Of a stretch of 64,000 nucleotides of DNA, positions 8,106 through 16,566 are shown one piece after another. The notes under the pieces were generated by a model. It was not told the DNA's origin, searched no databases, and worked only from the letters and a program-made list of their open reading frames with translations. The translations under genes were made by a program, and so were the position numbers. Each line of letters opens with the position of its first letter. The stretch's first letter is position 1. This DNA is from Nocardia rosealba (GTDB lineage Bacteria; Actinomycetota; Actinomycetes; Mycobacteriales; Mycobacteriaceae), in NCBI RefSeq assembly GCF_020216065.1, contig NZ_JAIWNA010000004.1, positions 277,155-341,154 on the forward strand, written 5' to 3'.

Positions 8106-8111
8106 ATTGTG
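8106..8111 (-). promoter_or_regulatory. -10 element for the leaderless sulfur operon transcript
   Basis: CACAAT on the minus strand, with six bases between it and the ATG of the leader peptide. This spacing puts the transcription start at or next to the A of the ATG. No strong -35 was identified. Confidence 0.5.
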
Positions 8112-8308
8112 CCATGTCAGGGGGGTCGTTCCGACCGCAAGGAGATATTTCCCGCACTTTTGAGGGAAATCCCCTGGACGACCGTACCGTTCTGTGACAG
8201 GGGTCATATTTCCGGCCCGCGAAGTTATCGGCGATTCGACGGCGGCACGCGTGTGTCAGGTGTCACATCGGTTGACCTCAACCGCCGTTGAGGGCCCACA
8301 GTGATCGC

Positions 8309-8734
8309 ATGAGCAACGACGTCACCGTAGCGGGCCGGACCCCGGCCGGTCTCGACACCGAACTCGCGGCCATCCGCGCCGTCGTCGAGACCATCGCGCA
8401 CGCGCAGGACAACGAACTGATCGACGAGTTCACCTCGGTCTTCCGCGAGGACGCGATCTGGACCACGGGCCACGGCAAGCGGCTGTTCGGCCGTCCCGCC
8501 ATCGCCGAGTTCACCGCCGAGGTGCTGCCCGGCGCGACCACCCACGGCAAGGCGACCTACGAGATCGAGCACGTGCTGTTCCTGCGGCCCGACGTGGCCG
8601 CGGTGAAGATCCGGCAGAGCTACTTCACGCTGGACGGCGAGCTGTCGGGGCAGGGCACGCCCATGTACGTGATGACCAAGGAGGACGGCGCCTGGGTGCT
8701 CACGGCCAATCAGAACACCCCCGTGGTGGACTGA
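8309..8734 (+). CDS. SnoaL-like / SgcJ-family NTF2-fold protein
   Basis: A 141-residue protein of the NTF2-like superfamily (DUF4440/SgcJ-EcaC type). The pattern 'IRAVVETIAHAQDNELIDEF' (helix), 'FREDAIWTTGHGKRLFGRPA' and the C-terminal 'DGAWVLTANQNTPV' strand match the small cone-shaped fold used by isomerases, hydrolases and ligand-binding proteins. ATG 8309 is chosen over an in-frame TTG at 8288; there is no strong ribosome binding site. It is divergent from the cysteine leader and so shares the 8112-8308 promoter region. The specific substrate is unknown. Confidence 0.75.
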   Translation: MSNDVTVAGRTPAGLDTELAAIRAVVETIAHAQDNELIDEFTSVFREDAIWTTGHGKRLFGRPAIAEFTAEVLPGATTHGKATYEIEHVLFLRPDVAAVKIRQSYFTLDGELSGQGTPMYVMTKEDGAWVLTANQNTPVVD

Positions 8735-8950
8735 CCGCCCCGCCATCGTGCACTGCCCGTCGCCGGCGTCCGGGCGGGGTTCGGACTTTCCGGCGACAGG
8801 CGCATAGCTGGGCCACGGGTCGCTCGCCCGGTCGGTCGAGCGGCCCGCGCGGTGCCGAGTCCGGCTGGGTCCCGCGTGGCTAAGCGTGGGCGCAACGACC
8901 GGTTCCGGGGCCGGACGCGGCAGTTCGCCGAGGCCCGGCAGACTGTAGGG

Positions 8951-10171
8951 GTGACTACCAGCGCAACTCCCGTGGCTCCCGTGGCGACACCGGCCGACGC
9001 CGAGCGCCCGGTGCTGCGCGATTTCGGGGGCGGTGCGTTCGGGGTGTATGTGCACGTTCCCTTTTGTGCCACACGCTGCGGGTACTGCGACTTCAACACC
9101 TACACGGCGGGGGAGCTCGGCACCTCGGCGTCGCCGCAATCGTGGCTCGAGGCGTTGCGTGGCGAGCTCGCCACGGCGGCGACCGAGTTCGACGCGCTGC
9201 CGAGCGCCACTCCACAGGTTTCGACGATCTTCGTCGGCGGCGGAACACCGTCGCTGCTCGGCGGTGACGGGCTCGCCTCGGTGCTCGACGCGGTGCGCGC
9301 GAACTTCACCCTCGCCACCGATGCCGAAGTGACGACCGAATCCAACCCGGAATCGACCTCGCCGGAGTTCTTCGACCGCCTCCGCGCGGCGGGGTACACC
9401 CGGATTTCGCTCGGCATGCAGTCGGCCGCAGCGCACGTTCTGAAGGTGCTCGACCGCACCCATACGCCGGGCCGGGCGGTGGCCGCGGCGAAGGAAGCGC
9501 GCGCCGCCGGATTCGAGCACGTGAACCTCGACCTCATCTACGGCACGCCCGGTGAGACCGACGCCGATCTGGACGCGAGCCTGGACGCGGTGCTGGCCGC
9601 CGGTGTGGATCATGTGTCCGCCTACTCCCTGATCGTGGAAGACGGAACCGCGCTGGCGCGCAAGGTCCGCCGTGGTGAACTGCCCGCACCCGACGACGAT
9701 GTGCTCGCCGCCCGCTACGAGCGCATCGACGCCCGCCTGGCCGAGGCCGGGCTCGGCTGGTACGAGGTATCCAATTGGGCCGCAAACGATTCCGCGCGCT
9801 GCCGACACAACCTCGGCTACTGGGCCGGTGGTGACTGGCTCGGTGCGGGTCCCGGCGCACACAGTCACGTGGGTGGTGTGCGCTGGTGGAACGTGAAGCA
9901 CCCCGCCCGCTACGCCGACCGCGTCGCCCTCGGCGGTCTGCCCGCCGCGGGCTGGGAAGCCCTCACCGACGACGAGCGCTACACCGAACACCTCATGCTC
10001 ACCGTTCGCCTGCGCACCGGCCTTCCCCTCGCCGACCTCGCCGCCTCCTCGCGCCCAGCTCTCGACCGTGTTCTCGCCGACGGCTTGGCCCAGGTCGTCG
10101 ACGACCACCTCGTCCTCACCGATCGTGGACGACTGCTGGCCGACGGCATCGTCCGCGATCTCCTCGGCTGA
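8951..10171 (+). CDS. hemW: Radical SAM heme chaperone HemW
   Basis: A 406-residue HemN-like radical SAM protein. The cluster motif CATRCGYCDFNTY (C-x3-C-x2-C) is followed by the SAM-binding segment 'FVGGGTPSLLGG' and 'SLGMQSAAAHVLKVLDRTH', and a HemN C-terminal domain. HemW-type proteins lack the extra N-terminal cysteine of true coproporphyrinogen dehydrogenase; here the first Cys of the protein belongs to the cluster motif, favouring the heme-chaperone role. GTG 8951 follows a GTAGGGG stretch; an upstream in-frame extension to 8852 is Arg-rich and unlikely. It sits near nirA in mycobacteria too. Confidence 0.88.
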   Translation: MTTSATPVAPVATPADAERPVLRDFGGGAFGVYVHVPFCATRCGYCDFNTYTAGELGTSASPQSWLEALRGELATAATEFDALPSATPQVSTIFVGGGTPSLLGGDGLASVLDAVRANFTLATDAEVTTESNPESTSPEFFDRLRAAGYTRISLGMQSAAAHVLKVLDRTHTPGRAVAAAKEARAAGFEHVNLDLIYGTPGETDADLDASLDAVLAAGVDHVSAYSLIVEDGTALARKVRRGELPAPDDDVLAARYERIDARLAEAGLGWYEVSNWAANDSARCRHNLGYWAGGDWLGAGPGAHSHVGGVRWWNVKHPARYADRVALGGLPAAGWEALTDDERYTEHLMLTVRLRTGLPLADLAASSRPALDRVLADGLAQVVDDHLVLTDRGRLLADGIVRDLLG

Positions 10172-10302
10172 GCGCCACCGACGCTCTTTCACCAACAGCT
10201 ACTCGTCGTAGCGCCTTGCGCTGCGTGGTCTCGTCGGACTGCCCCCGTGCCGGCCCTGGAATTCGTTCGCTCGTTCGCGGGGGTCGTGGCACGATCCGGC
10301 TC

Positions 10303-10836
10303 GTGTCCACATCACGAAGTGAGCTGCTGCGGTGGCAGTTCGATCTCGTCTGGTCGTTGTTCGAGTATCACCTCGAGCGGTTGCACGAGGAGGACTTCCT
10401 GTGGGAGCCGAGCGCCCTGTGCTGGACGATGCGCGAAGATCCCGCAGGCGGGTGGGTTGCGGACTGGGCGGATACCGAACCCGATCCGATTCCGGTACCG
10501 ACGATCGGCTGGCTCACCTGGCACATCGGGTGGTGGTGGAGCGTGGCCATCGATCATCTGCGGCAGCGAGCACCACGTGAGCGAACGGATATCGCCTGGC
10601 CGGGACCCGGCGACAGCACCATCGAGTGGCTCCGCCGCCTACGGCAGGAGTGGCTCGACACGCTGAGCGAACTCGACGACGCCGACTTCGACCTCCCCTC
10701 CCGTTATCCATGGCCTGCCGACGTCGGCCTGACCGTCGCGCATCTGGTCGGCTGGGTCGATGCCGAACTGATGAAGAACGTGGCCGAGATCGGACAGCTG
10801 CGGTTGCAACGCGCGGTACGCGATGCCGTTTCGTGA
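10303..10836 (+). CDS. DinB-superfamily protein
   Basis: A 177-residue four-helix bundle protein of the DinB/YfiT group. It begins 'STSRSELLRWQFDLVWSLFEYHLERL', and has the family's metal-site-like histidines in 'TWHIGWWWSVAIDHL' and 'TVAHLVGWVDAELMKNVAEI'. GTG 10303 was chosen because the frame upstream is Arg/Pro-rich shadow sequence. Members act as metal-dependent thiol transferases (mycothiol/bacillithiol) or are of unknown function; no specific reaction can be assigned. It is 131 bp after hemW on the same strand. Confidence 0.72.
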   Translation: MSTSRSELLRWQFDLVWSLFEYHLERLHEEDFLWEPSALCWTMREDPAGGWVADWADTEPDPIPVPTIGWLTWHIGWWWSVAIDHLRQRAPRERTDIAWPGPGDSTIEWLRRLRQEWLDTLSELDDADFDLPSRYPWPADVGLTVAHLVGWVDAELMKNVAEIGQLRLQRAVRDAVS

Positions 10837-11025
10837 CGTCTTTTTCGTGGCATGGTCGCGCTCACCGCGGCTTCGGTTATCCCCCGGTCATCGGGATGAT
10901 GTGGCCTGATGCACACCCATCGGCGGGGGTCGGCCACCGGGGTATCCGAACCGATTCTTCGGTGGGTTCGGGGCCGAAGATAACGATTGGGGGCGTAGGC
11001 TTCGGGTCGAAACCTAGGGAGCTAT

Positions 11026-11268
11026 ATGTCCACCGAACGGCACATCACCCTCGTCCACGAGCAGAGCGAGTTCGCTGAAGCGCGCTCTGCTGAGAAGGCG
11101 GAGAACGCTCGTCAGTGCGCGGTCGCCGCACGGACGGTCGCTTCGCATTCCAACGATGCCGAAGATTGCGTGTCACTGTTGGCCATGCTCGGCCTGGATG
11201 CCCTCGCGGGCAAAGAAGTGGGCGCCGCCCACTCACCCGCCCGCGTCGGCGCCGCCCGCCGCATCTGA
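11026..11268 (+). CDS. Small conserved-type hypothetical protein
   Basis: An 80-residue acidic/Ala-rich soluble protein (MSTERHITLVHEQSEFAEAR...). It is preceded by GGGAG at a good distance from the ATG and followed by a strong hairpin terminator (11274-11302), which supports it being a real transcription unit. No known domain is recognised. The central part looks helical. It has no signal peptide or membrane segment. Confidence 0.6.
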   Translation: MSTERHITLVHEQSEFAEARSAEKAENARQCAVAARTVASHSNDAEDCVSLLAMLGLDALAGKEVGAAHSPARVGAARRI

Positions 11269-11273
11269 TCGGC

Positions 11274-11302
11274 TCACGGTCGCCCACCCCGGGCGACCGT
11301 GA
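11274..11302. terminator. Bidirectional hairpin between convergent genes
   Basis: Perfect 12-bp stem TCACGGTCGCCC/GGGCGACCGTGA with loop ACCCC, six bases after the stop of the 80-residue ORF and 23 bases before the stop of the convergent PPE-like gene. There is no U-tract, as is usual in actinobacteria. Confidence 0.8.
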
Positions 11303-11325
11303 CCCGACTCCTCCACCCGCGGACA

Positions 11326-12696
11326 TCAATACCTCCGCACCGTGGACCCGTGCCCGTCACCCCGCACCCCACCGATCACCCCATCGGTAATGGTCGGCGC
11401 CGGTCGACCGAGCAACACCTCGGTATTGGCCGAGGTGATCAAGTACTCCGGCACCCCACGGGCGTGCTCCTCCTGCTCTGTGTCAGGCACACCCGGCGCC
11501 GGCGCAACGTAGTGGAACCACCGCGCGGCCACCTGCCCCGCGCCGGACGCCTTCGTCTCGACTCCCGCATCGCCCGCCGTCGGCGCATTTCCTGCCGGGG
11601 CCCTATCCGCCGCTAGTACGTTGCCTGTTGGGGCGTTGTTTGCGGCGACTGCGTTGCCAGCCAGAGCGTCGTTTGCGGTCAACGCCATACTTGCGAGCGC
11701 GATGCGGTCTGCGAATGTATTGCGTGCCGCCGCACCGGGGCTATCAGCCTCTGTGTTCGCCTGGCCTGCCTCGCGTTGCCCGCTGCTCGAGCTCGGGCCA
11801 CCGCAGGCATTCGGCCCTGGGGATTCACCGACACGCATCACATCGACCTTCGCCGCGCCGACGTCCAGTGCGCCTGCTGTTCCTTCGCCACCGGCTCCGA
11901 TGCGGATACCCGTCGCAGCTCCGCTCGCGCCGTCGAGGTTCGCGTCGAATCGCCTTGTGTCAGTACCCGGCAGGTCAGCGAGGGAACTGGGCACCGCGCC
12001 GGTAACGGCAGACCGATCCACATCGTGGCCCGAAGACGCTGCGGGCCCGGATGATTCGTCGCATGTTCTCTGCACATTCGCGTCAATGGCAGGGTCGGTC
12101 CCGATGGGTCGGTAATGCTCGGGGCCCGGGACTACGTGGGCCGGCAAGGGCGTGGGCAGGTCGTTGCCGAGAGGGCCGCCGTTCCCAGTAGTCGCGTCGA
12201 GAGGAATTGGCCGCAGTATCAAAGGAATTCGGCTGAAGATCTCGCCGAAAGGCCGGATGTAGCGATCACGCATGGCGGCTCTCGCCTCTTCTTCCCGGAT
12301 GCCGGCCTCCCGCATGCCACCCGAATCGGTGGACCACACCGGCACAGCGGACTCCTCGACGATTTCGGGAATCGCGTACTTGGTCGCGACTACCGCGTCG
12401 GCCGCCGCCTGCACCAGAACGGAGATGGCATGGACCGCGGCGACGAGTTCCCGTGCCTGATCGAGATATCGCCGGATGGAAGACATCGCGACCTCCGCAC
12501 CGACACCCGACCAGGCCGCCGGCAGCCCCACGCTGATCGCGTGATCGAAGGCATCCAGCCCCTCTTCCCAGCACCGCGCCACCTGCTGGAACGTGTCCGC
12601 TTGTGCGACAGCATCGGTGGCATCGAGGGATGAGAACACCTCGGTGATCTCTCGATGCCGCCAATGGTGGACGTTCTCACCACCGCCCGGCGTCAT
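11326..12696 (-). CDS. PPE/WXG-like T7SS-associated protein with repetitive tail
   Basis: A 456-residue protein. Residues 1-110 are helical and resemble a PPE/WXG-like bundle ('QVARCWEEGLDAF', 'SIRRYLDQARELVAAVHA'). A long Gly/Ala/Asp-rich middle follows, with degenerate repeats around residues 330-370 (A-x-N-x-A-x-x-GN units). The last 45 residues carry GVPEYLITSANTEVLLG and VIGG, a tail also found at the end of the PPE-like protein at 38394-39710. The start overlaps the upstream 131-residue gene by four bases. Known analogy: Nocardia PPE-domain proteins exported with a small partner by type VII secretion. No signal peptide. Secretion is inferred. Confidence 0.65.
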   Translation of the reverse strand: MTPGGGENVHHWRHREITEVFSSLDATDAVAQADTFQQVARCWEEGLDAFDHAISVGLPAAWSGVGAEVAMSSIRRYLDQARELVAAVHAISVLVQAAADAVVATKYAIPEIVEESAVPVWSTDSGGMREAGIREEEARAAMRDRYIRPFGEIFSRIPLILRPIPLDATTGNGGPLGNDLPTPLPAHVVPGPEHYRPIGTDPAIDANVQRTCDESSGPAASSGHDVDRSAVTGAVPSSLADLPGTDTRRFDANLDGASGAATGIRIGAGGEGTAGALDVGAAKVDVMRVGESPGPNACGGPSSSSGQREAGQANTEADSPGAAARNTFADRIALASMALTANDALAGNAVAANNAPTGNVLAADRAPAGNAPTAGDAGVETKASGAGQVAARWFHYVAPAPGVPDTEQEEHARGVPEYLITSANTEVLLGRPAPTITDGVIGGVRGDGHGSTVRRY

Positions 12697-13088
12697 CGGG
12701 CACCGACCGCGAACAGATCACGCGTCCCCAGCGCGGCTTCCGCGTCGGTCAGACGCAGGGCCCACTCTTCGTCGACCGCCACCAGCCGGTCCCGCGCGAT
12801 CCGATACACCTCGCGGAGGTCACCGACGATCCGGCGGTGCGCCTCCATCGCGGCACCCACCGCTTCCGCCGCCTCCCGGAACCGGCCGACCAGCGCGGGC
12901 CCGGAGATCAGCCGCCCGTCACCTTCCCCGAGACCCCAGTGCGTCTGCGAACGGATCTGCCCGGCAAGCAACGACACCCTCTCGACTACCTCGAGAAGCG
13001 TCACACACGCCCGATCTATCCCGGCGAATTCCTCCGGCCACACCACGACCGCAGAGTCACCCCGGCACCACTCGTCACCGAATCGCAT
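12693..13088 (-). CDS. Small helical partner of the PPE-like protein
   Basis: A 131-residue mostly helical protein (MRFGDEWCRGDSAVVVWPEE...), with heptad-like segments 'REAAEAVGAAMEAHRRIVGDL' (residues about 70-90) and 'RIARDRLVAVDEEWALRLTDAE'. Its stop overlaps the start of the PPE-like gene (ATGA, 12696-12693), so both are made together. Size, helicity and position match the small partner genes in T7SS substrate pairs, and the 126-residue gene at 39707-40087 holds the same place in the second locus. No WXG motif is seen. Function inferred only. Confidence 0.6.
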   Translation of the reverse strand: MRFGDEWCRGDSAVVVWPEEFAGIDRACVTLLEVVERVSLLAGQIRSQTHWGLGEGDGRLISGPALVGRFREAAEAVGAAMEAHRRIVGDLREVYRIARDRLVAVDEEWALRLTDAEAALGTRDLFAVGAR

Positions 13089-13182
13089 AGCAAACCCCTC
13101 CCGCCCCGGAAAAGCGCTGGTAAAGCGCCTGATTCACGACCGAACGTACGCTGGGCGCAATACCGCGACAAGCCCCGATCCT

Positions 13183-13216
13183 CGCCCTGTGGATAACTCC
13201 GCCCTGTGGAGAACTC
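13183..13216. repeat. Tandem 17-bp repeat with a perfect DnaA box
   Basis: Two adjacent 17-bp copies, CGCCCTGTGGATAACTC (13183-13199) and CGCCCTGTGGAGAACTC (13200-13216), differ at one base. The first contains TGTGGATAA (13188-13196), the reverse complement of the DnaA box TTATCCACA; the second is degenerate. They lie about 130 bp upstream of hrcA. A CIRCE element was not found in this region. Confidence 0.6.
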
Positions 13217-13342
13217 ACCGGAGAACGAGACAATTTAGACTGGACTGCAAGACGCCCCGAGCGCCCGCGTGCGAGTCTGTGCCCAGCACTACAAGCAACG
13301 CGGGCCGACGACGTACCCGGCACGAGCGAGGAGGTGGGGTCG

Positions 13343-14377
13343 ATGGCTTCGAGCACCGAAGATCGGCGATTCGAGGTCCTGCGAGCGATTGTCGCGGACT
13401 ACGTCGCCACCAAGGAACCGATCGGCTCGAAGTCGCTGGTCGAACGGCACAATCTCGGAGTGTCCAGCGCCACCGTCCGTAACGACATGGCGGTCCTGGA
13501 AGCGGAGGGGTACATCACCCAGCCGCACACGAGTTCCGGGCGCGTGCCGACCGACAAGGGCTACCGAGAATTCGTCGACCGGATCGCCGAGGTGAAGCCG
13601 CTCTCGGGCGCCGAACGCCGCGCGATCATGGAATTCCTCGAATCCGGCGTGGATCTCGACGACGTGTTGCGCCGAGGAGTGCGACTGCTGGCTCAGCTCA
13701 CCCGCCAGGTCGCCGTCGTGCAGTATCCGACGGTGTCGGCGTCGACCGTGCGCCACATCGAGGTCGTCGCGCTCAATCCCGCCCGCCTGTTACTGGTCGT
13801 CATCACCGACACCGGTCGCGTCGATCAGCGCATCGTCGACCTCGGCGCGGTGATCTCCGAGGACGACCTCGCCGCCGTGCGTGGCCTGCTCGGCGGCGCG
13901 ATGGACGGCAAACTGCTCTCGGTGGCCAGCGCGTCGGTGGCCGGACTGCCCGAACGCGCGCCGGCCAAGATCCGCGATGTGCTGATCCGGGTGTCGACCG
14001 TGCTGGTGGAAACTCTGGTCGAGCACCCGGAGGAGCGTTTGGTGCTCGGCGGCACCGCCAACCTCACTCGCAATGTCGCCGACTTCGGTTTCCCCGGCTC
14101 GCTGCGCACCGTGCTCGAGGCGCTCGAGGAACAGGTCATCGTGCTGAAGCTGCTGGCGGCCGCCCAGCAGCCGGGTCAGGTGACCGTGCAGATCGGCGAG
14201 GAGACCCAGGTCGAGCAGATGCGCGGCACCTCCGTGGTGTCCACCGGATACGGCGCGGCGGGCGCGGTGCTGGGCGGTATGGGCGTGCTCGGCCCGACCC
14301 GGATGGACTATCCCGGCACCATGGCGTCGGTGGCGACCGTTGCCCGCTATATCGGCGAGGTCCTGGCCGAAAGGTGA
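13343..14377 (+). CDS. hrcA: Heat-inducible transcription repressor HrcA
   Basis: A 344-residue repressor that binds CIRCE elements of chaperonin genes and is kept folded by GroEL. The winged-helix N-terminus (RRFEVLRAIVADYVATKEP, GSKSL, VSSATVRNDMAVLE) is complete, as is the C-terminal domain with 'LVLGGTANLTRN' and 'IGEETQVEQMRGTSVVSTGYG'. ATG 13343 follows GAGGAGG by nine bases; a GTG nine bases earlier is less well placed. It is the first gene of the hrcA-dnaJ2-rsmE block, as in M. tuberculosis. No CIRCE site is visible in the window, so the targets (groE) lie elsewhere. Confidence 0.95.
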   Translation: MASSTEDRRFEVLRAIVADYVATKEPIGSKSLVERHNLGVSSATVRNDMAVLEAEGYITQPHTSSGRVPTDKGYREFVDRIAEVKPLSGAERRAIMEFLESGVDLDDVLRRGVRLLAQLTRQVAVVQYPTVSASTVRHIEVVALNPARLLLVVITDTGRVDQRIVDLGAVISEDDLAAVRGLLGGAMDGKLLSVASASVAGLPERAPAKIRDVLIRVSTVLVETLVEHPEERLVLGGTANLTRNVADFGFPGSLRTVLEALEEQVIVLKLLAAAQQPGQVTVQIGEETQVEQMRGTSVVSTGYGAAGAVLGGMGVLGPTRMDYPGTMASVATVARYIGEVLAER

Positions 14378-14437
14378 CCGCCGGGTCGGCGGCGACCGTG
14401 CGGGCACTGTTATGGTCGGTACTTCGACCGGGGTAAA

Positions 14438-14458
14438 GTTGAGTCGAACAGACTAAAG
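14438..14458. promoter_or_regulatory. HAIR-like element upstream of dnaJ
   Basis: GTTGAGT-N7-ACTAAAG matches 12 of 14 defined positions of the HspR-binding HAIR consensus CTTGAGT-N7-ACTCAAG. It lies 52 bp before the dnaJ start, between hrcA and dnaJ. This suggests an HspR-type input at an internal promoter. Confidence 0.5.
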
Positions 14459-14510
14459 GATGCGCCCGGCGTTCGGCTGGACCACAGCGACCAAGGACTA
14501 GAGAACTCAA

Positions 14511-15665
14511 GTGGCACGGGATTACTACGGACTGCTCGGCGTCGGCAAGAATGCCACCGACCAGGAGCTCAAGCGCGCGTACCGCAAACTCGCCCGCGAA
14601 CTGCACCCCGACGTGAACCCGGACGAGGCCGCGCAGGCCAAGTTCAAGGAAGTGTCCACCGCCTACGAGGTGCTGACCGACCCGGAGAAGCGCCGGATCG
14701 TCGACCTCGGCGGTGACCCGCTCGAAAACGGCGGCGGCGGTGCGGGATTCAGCGGTGCCGGGTTCGGCGGTCTCGGTGATGTGTTCGAGGCGTTCTTCGG
14801 CGGGATGAGCGGCCAGGGCGGCGGTGCGCGCAAGCCGCGCGGCCGCGTGCAGCCCGGCGCCGACTCGCTGATCCGCACCAGGCTGAGCCTGGCCGAGTGC
14901 GCGGTGGGCGTCACCAAGCACCTCACCGTCGATACCGCCATCCTCTGCGACCTCTGCCACGGCGCGGGCACCAACGGCAACTCCAAGCCGGTGCGCTGCG
15001 AAACCTGTGGCGGCGCGGGCGAAGTGCAGTCGGTACAGCGCTCGTTCCTCGGCCAGGTGCTCACCTCGCGTCCCTGCCCGACCTGTCGCGGCGCGGGCGA
15101 GGTCATCCCCGACCCCTGCACCAAGTGTGGTGGCGACGGCCGCGTGCGTGCGCGCCGCGAGATCGCCGCGCCGATCCCGGCCGGTGTCGCCAACGGCATG
15201 CGGGTGCGCTTGGCCGCTCAGGGTGAGGTCGGCCCCGGCGGTGGCCATGCGGGCGACCTGTACGTCGAGGTCGTCGAGCAGCCGCACGACACGTTCGTCC
15301 GCGACGGCGACGACCTGCACTGCACCGTTCGGGTCCCGATGGTCGACGCGATCCTCGGCACCACCGTGGTCGTCGACACCATCCTCGACGGGCCCACCGA
15401 ACTCACTATCGGCCCGGGCACCCAGCCGGGTGAGGTCATCCACTTGCGCGGACACGGCATGCCCCGGTTGCGTTCGGGCGCGCGCGGCGACCTGCTGGCC
15501 CACCTCGACATCGTGGTGCCGACCAAGCTCGACGGCAAGCAGACCGAACTGCTGCGCAAGTTCAAGGGCATGCGTGACAAGGATCGCGCCGAGGTGATGT
15601 CGTCGCAGTCCGAGCACAACAGCGGCCTGTTCGCCCGGCTGCGCGCCTCGTTCAGCGGTCGCTGA
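14511..15665 (+). CDS. dnaJ: Chaperone DnaJ (DnaJ2)
   Basis: A 384-residue Hsp40 that delivers clients to DnaK and stimulates its ATPase. The J domain is at residues 1-65 with HPD at 33-35 and the start MARDYYGLLGV. A Gly/Phe-rich linker follows (GGGGAGFSGAGFGG). The four zinc-finger repeats are CDLCHGAG, CETCGGAG, CPTCRGAG and CTKCGGDG, and the C-terminal substrate domains end in a short helical tail. GTG 14511 is the start, with the HAIR-like site upstream. As in other actinobacteria this is the hrcA-linked copy; dnaK is not in the window. Confidence 0.95.
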   Translation: MARDYYGLLGVGKNATDQELKRAYRKLARELHPDVNPDEAAQAKFKEVSTAYEVLTDPEKRRIVDLGGDPLENGGGGAGFSGAGFGGLGDVFEAFFGGMSGQGGGARKPRGRVQPGADSLIRTRLSLAECAVGVTKHLTVDTAILCDLCHGAGTNGNSKPVRCETCGGAGEVQSVQRSFLGQVLTSRPCPTCRGAGEVIPDPCTKCGGDGRVRARREIAAPIPAGVANGMRVRLAAQGEVGPGGGHAGDLYVEVVEQPHDTFVRDGDDLHCTVRVPMVDAILGTTVVVDTILDGPTELTIGPGTQPGEVIHLRGHGMPRLRSGARGDLLAHLDIVVPTKLDGKQTELLRKFKGMRDKDRAEVMSSQSEHNSGLFARLRASFSGR

Positions 15666-15671
15666 GGCCCG

Positions 15672-16412
15672 ATGGCCGCCACGGTCTTCTACCTCGACGA
15701 CATTCCCGAGCCGGGCGCTGTCGCGGTGCTCGACGGCCCGGAGGGCAGGCACGCCGCGACGGTGCGCCGGACCCGGGTGGGCGAGCTCATCACCCTGTCC
15801 GACGGACACGGTGTGCTCGCCGACTCCGAGGTGATCGCGGCGGCCAAGGACCGCCTCGAGCTCACGGTGCGCAACCGCAGGCTGGCCGAACCGGTCATCC
15901 CGCAGGTCACCGTGGTGCAGGCACTGCCGAAATCGGATCGTTCCGAGCTGGCCGTCGAGTTGATGACCGAGGCGGGCGCCGACCTGATCGTGCCCTGGCA
16001 GGCCGCGCGCTGCGTCGCCAACTGGGAGGCCAAGGCCGCCAAGGGCATCGAGAAGTGGCGGGCAGCGGCGAAATCCGCGGCACGGCAGTCGCGCCGCGCC
16101 TACATTCCCGAGGTCGCCGGCCTGCACCGCACCCGTGACCTGCTCGAACTGGTGCGCGCGGCGAAGGCCGACGGCGCGGTGGTTGCCGCTCTGCACGAGT
16201 CGGGCACCGGCAAGTTCACCGAGCTTCCGCTCGCACAGAGCAGGGAAGTGGTTCTCATCGTCGGCCCGGAAGGCGGCTTGGACGACGCCGAACTGGTCGC
16301 TCTAGCCGACGCGGGCGCCGAGATCGTGCTGCTCGGCCCGACCGTCCTGCGCACATCCACCGCCGCCGCGGTCGCTCTCGGCGCCCTCGGAGCGCTGACC
16401 GAGCGCTGGTGA
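15672..16412 (+). CDS. rsmE: 16S rRNA (uracil-1498-N3)-methyltransferase
   Basis: A 246-residue SPOUT-class methyltransferase that methylates U1498 of 16S rRNA with SAM. The knot motifs are intact: 'LIVGPEGGLDDAELVAL' and 'LGPTVLRTSTAAAVALGAL'. An N-terminal PUA-like domain precedes it. It starts seven bases after the dnaJ stop, so it is cotranscribed with dnaJ, the same arrangement as in mycobacteria. Confidence 0.94.
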   Translation: MAATVFYLDDIPEPGAVAVLDGPEGRHAATVRRTRVGELITLSDGHGVLADSEVIAAAKDRLELTVRNRRLAEPVIPQVTVVQALPKSDRSELAVELMTEAGADLIVPWQAARCVANWEAKAAKGIEKWRAAAKSAARQSRRAYIPEVAGLHRTRDLLELVRAAKADGAVVAALHESGTGKFTELPLAQSREVVLIVGPEGGLDDAELVALADAGAEIVLLGPTVLRTSTAAAVALGALGALTERW

Positions 16413-16566
16413 GGCACGCGAAATCGCGCCGTGGGGGTACCCCGGCCGGGTAGGGGCGGGTCCTCTACCACGTCCTGATTTTTAACCGCTGTGCGGTGTC
16501 GGTGGGCGGCGGTAAACTGGTCTCATCGAACACCAGGTCGAGACCGGAAGCAGGCTATAGCCACTT

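Noticed and set aside
5351..8163. Very long plus-strand frames opposite cysH and sir
   Set aside because: High GC gives long open frames on the opposite strand; the minus frames carry intact catalytic motifs.
13089..13342. Search for a CIRCE element upstream of hrcA
   Set aside because: No TTAGCACTC-N9-GAGTGCTAA-like pair was found; only the 17-bp repeat and a DnaA box were seen.
14136..16196. 686-codon minus-strand frame across hrcA, dnaJ and rsmE
   Set aside because: The plus strand encodes HrcA, DnaJ and RsmE with all motifs; the minus frame spans several genes and is composition-driven.
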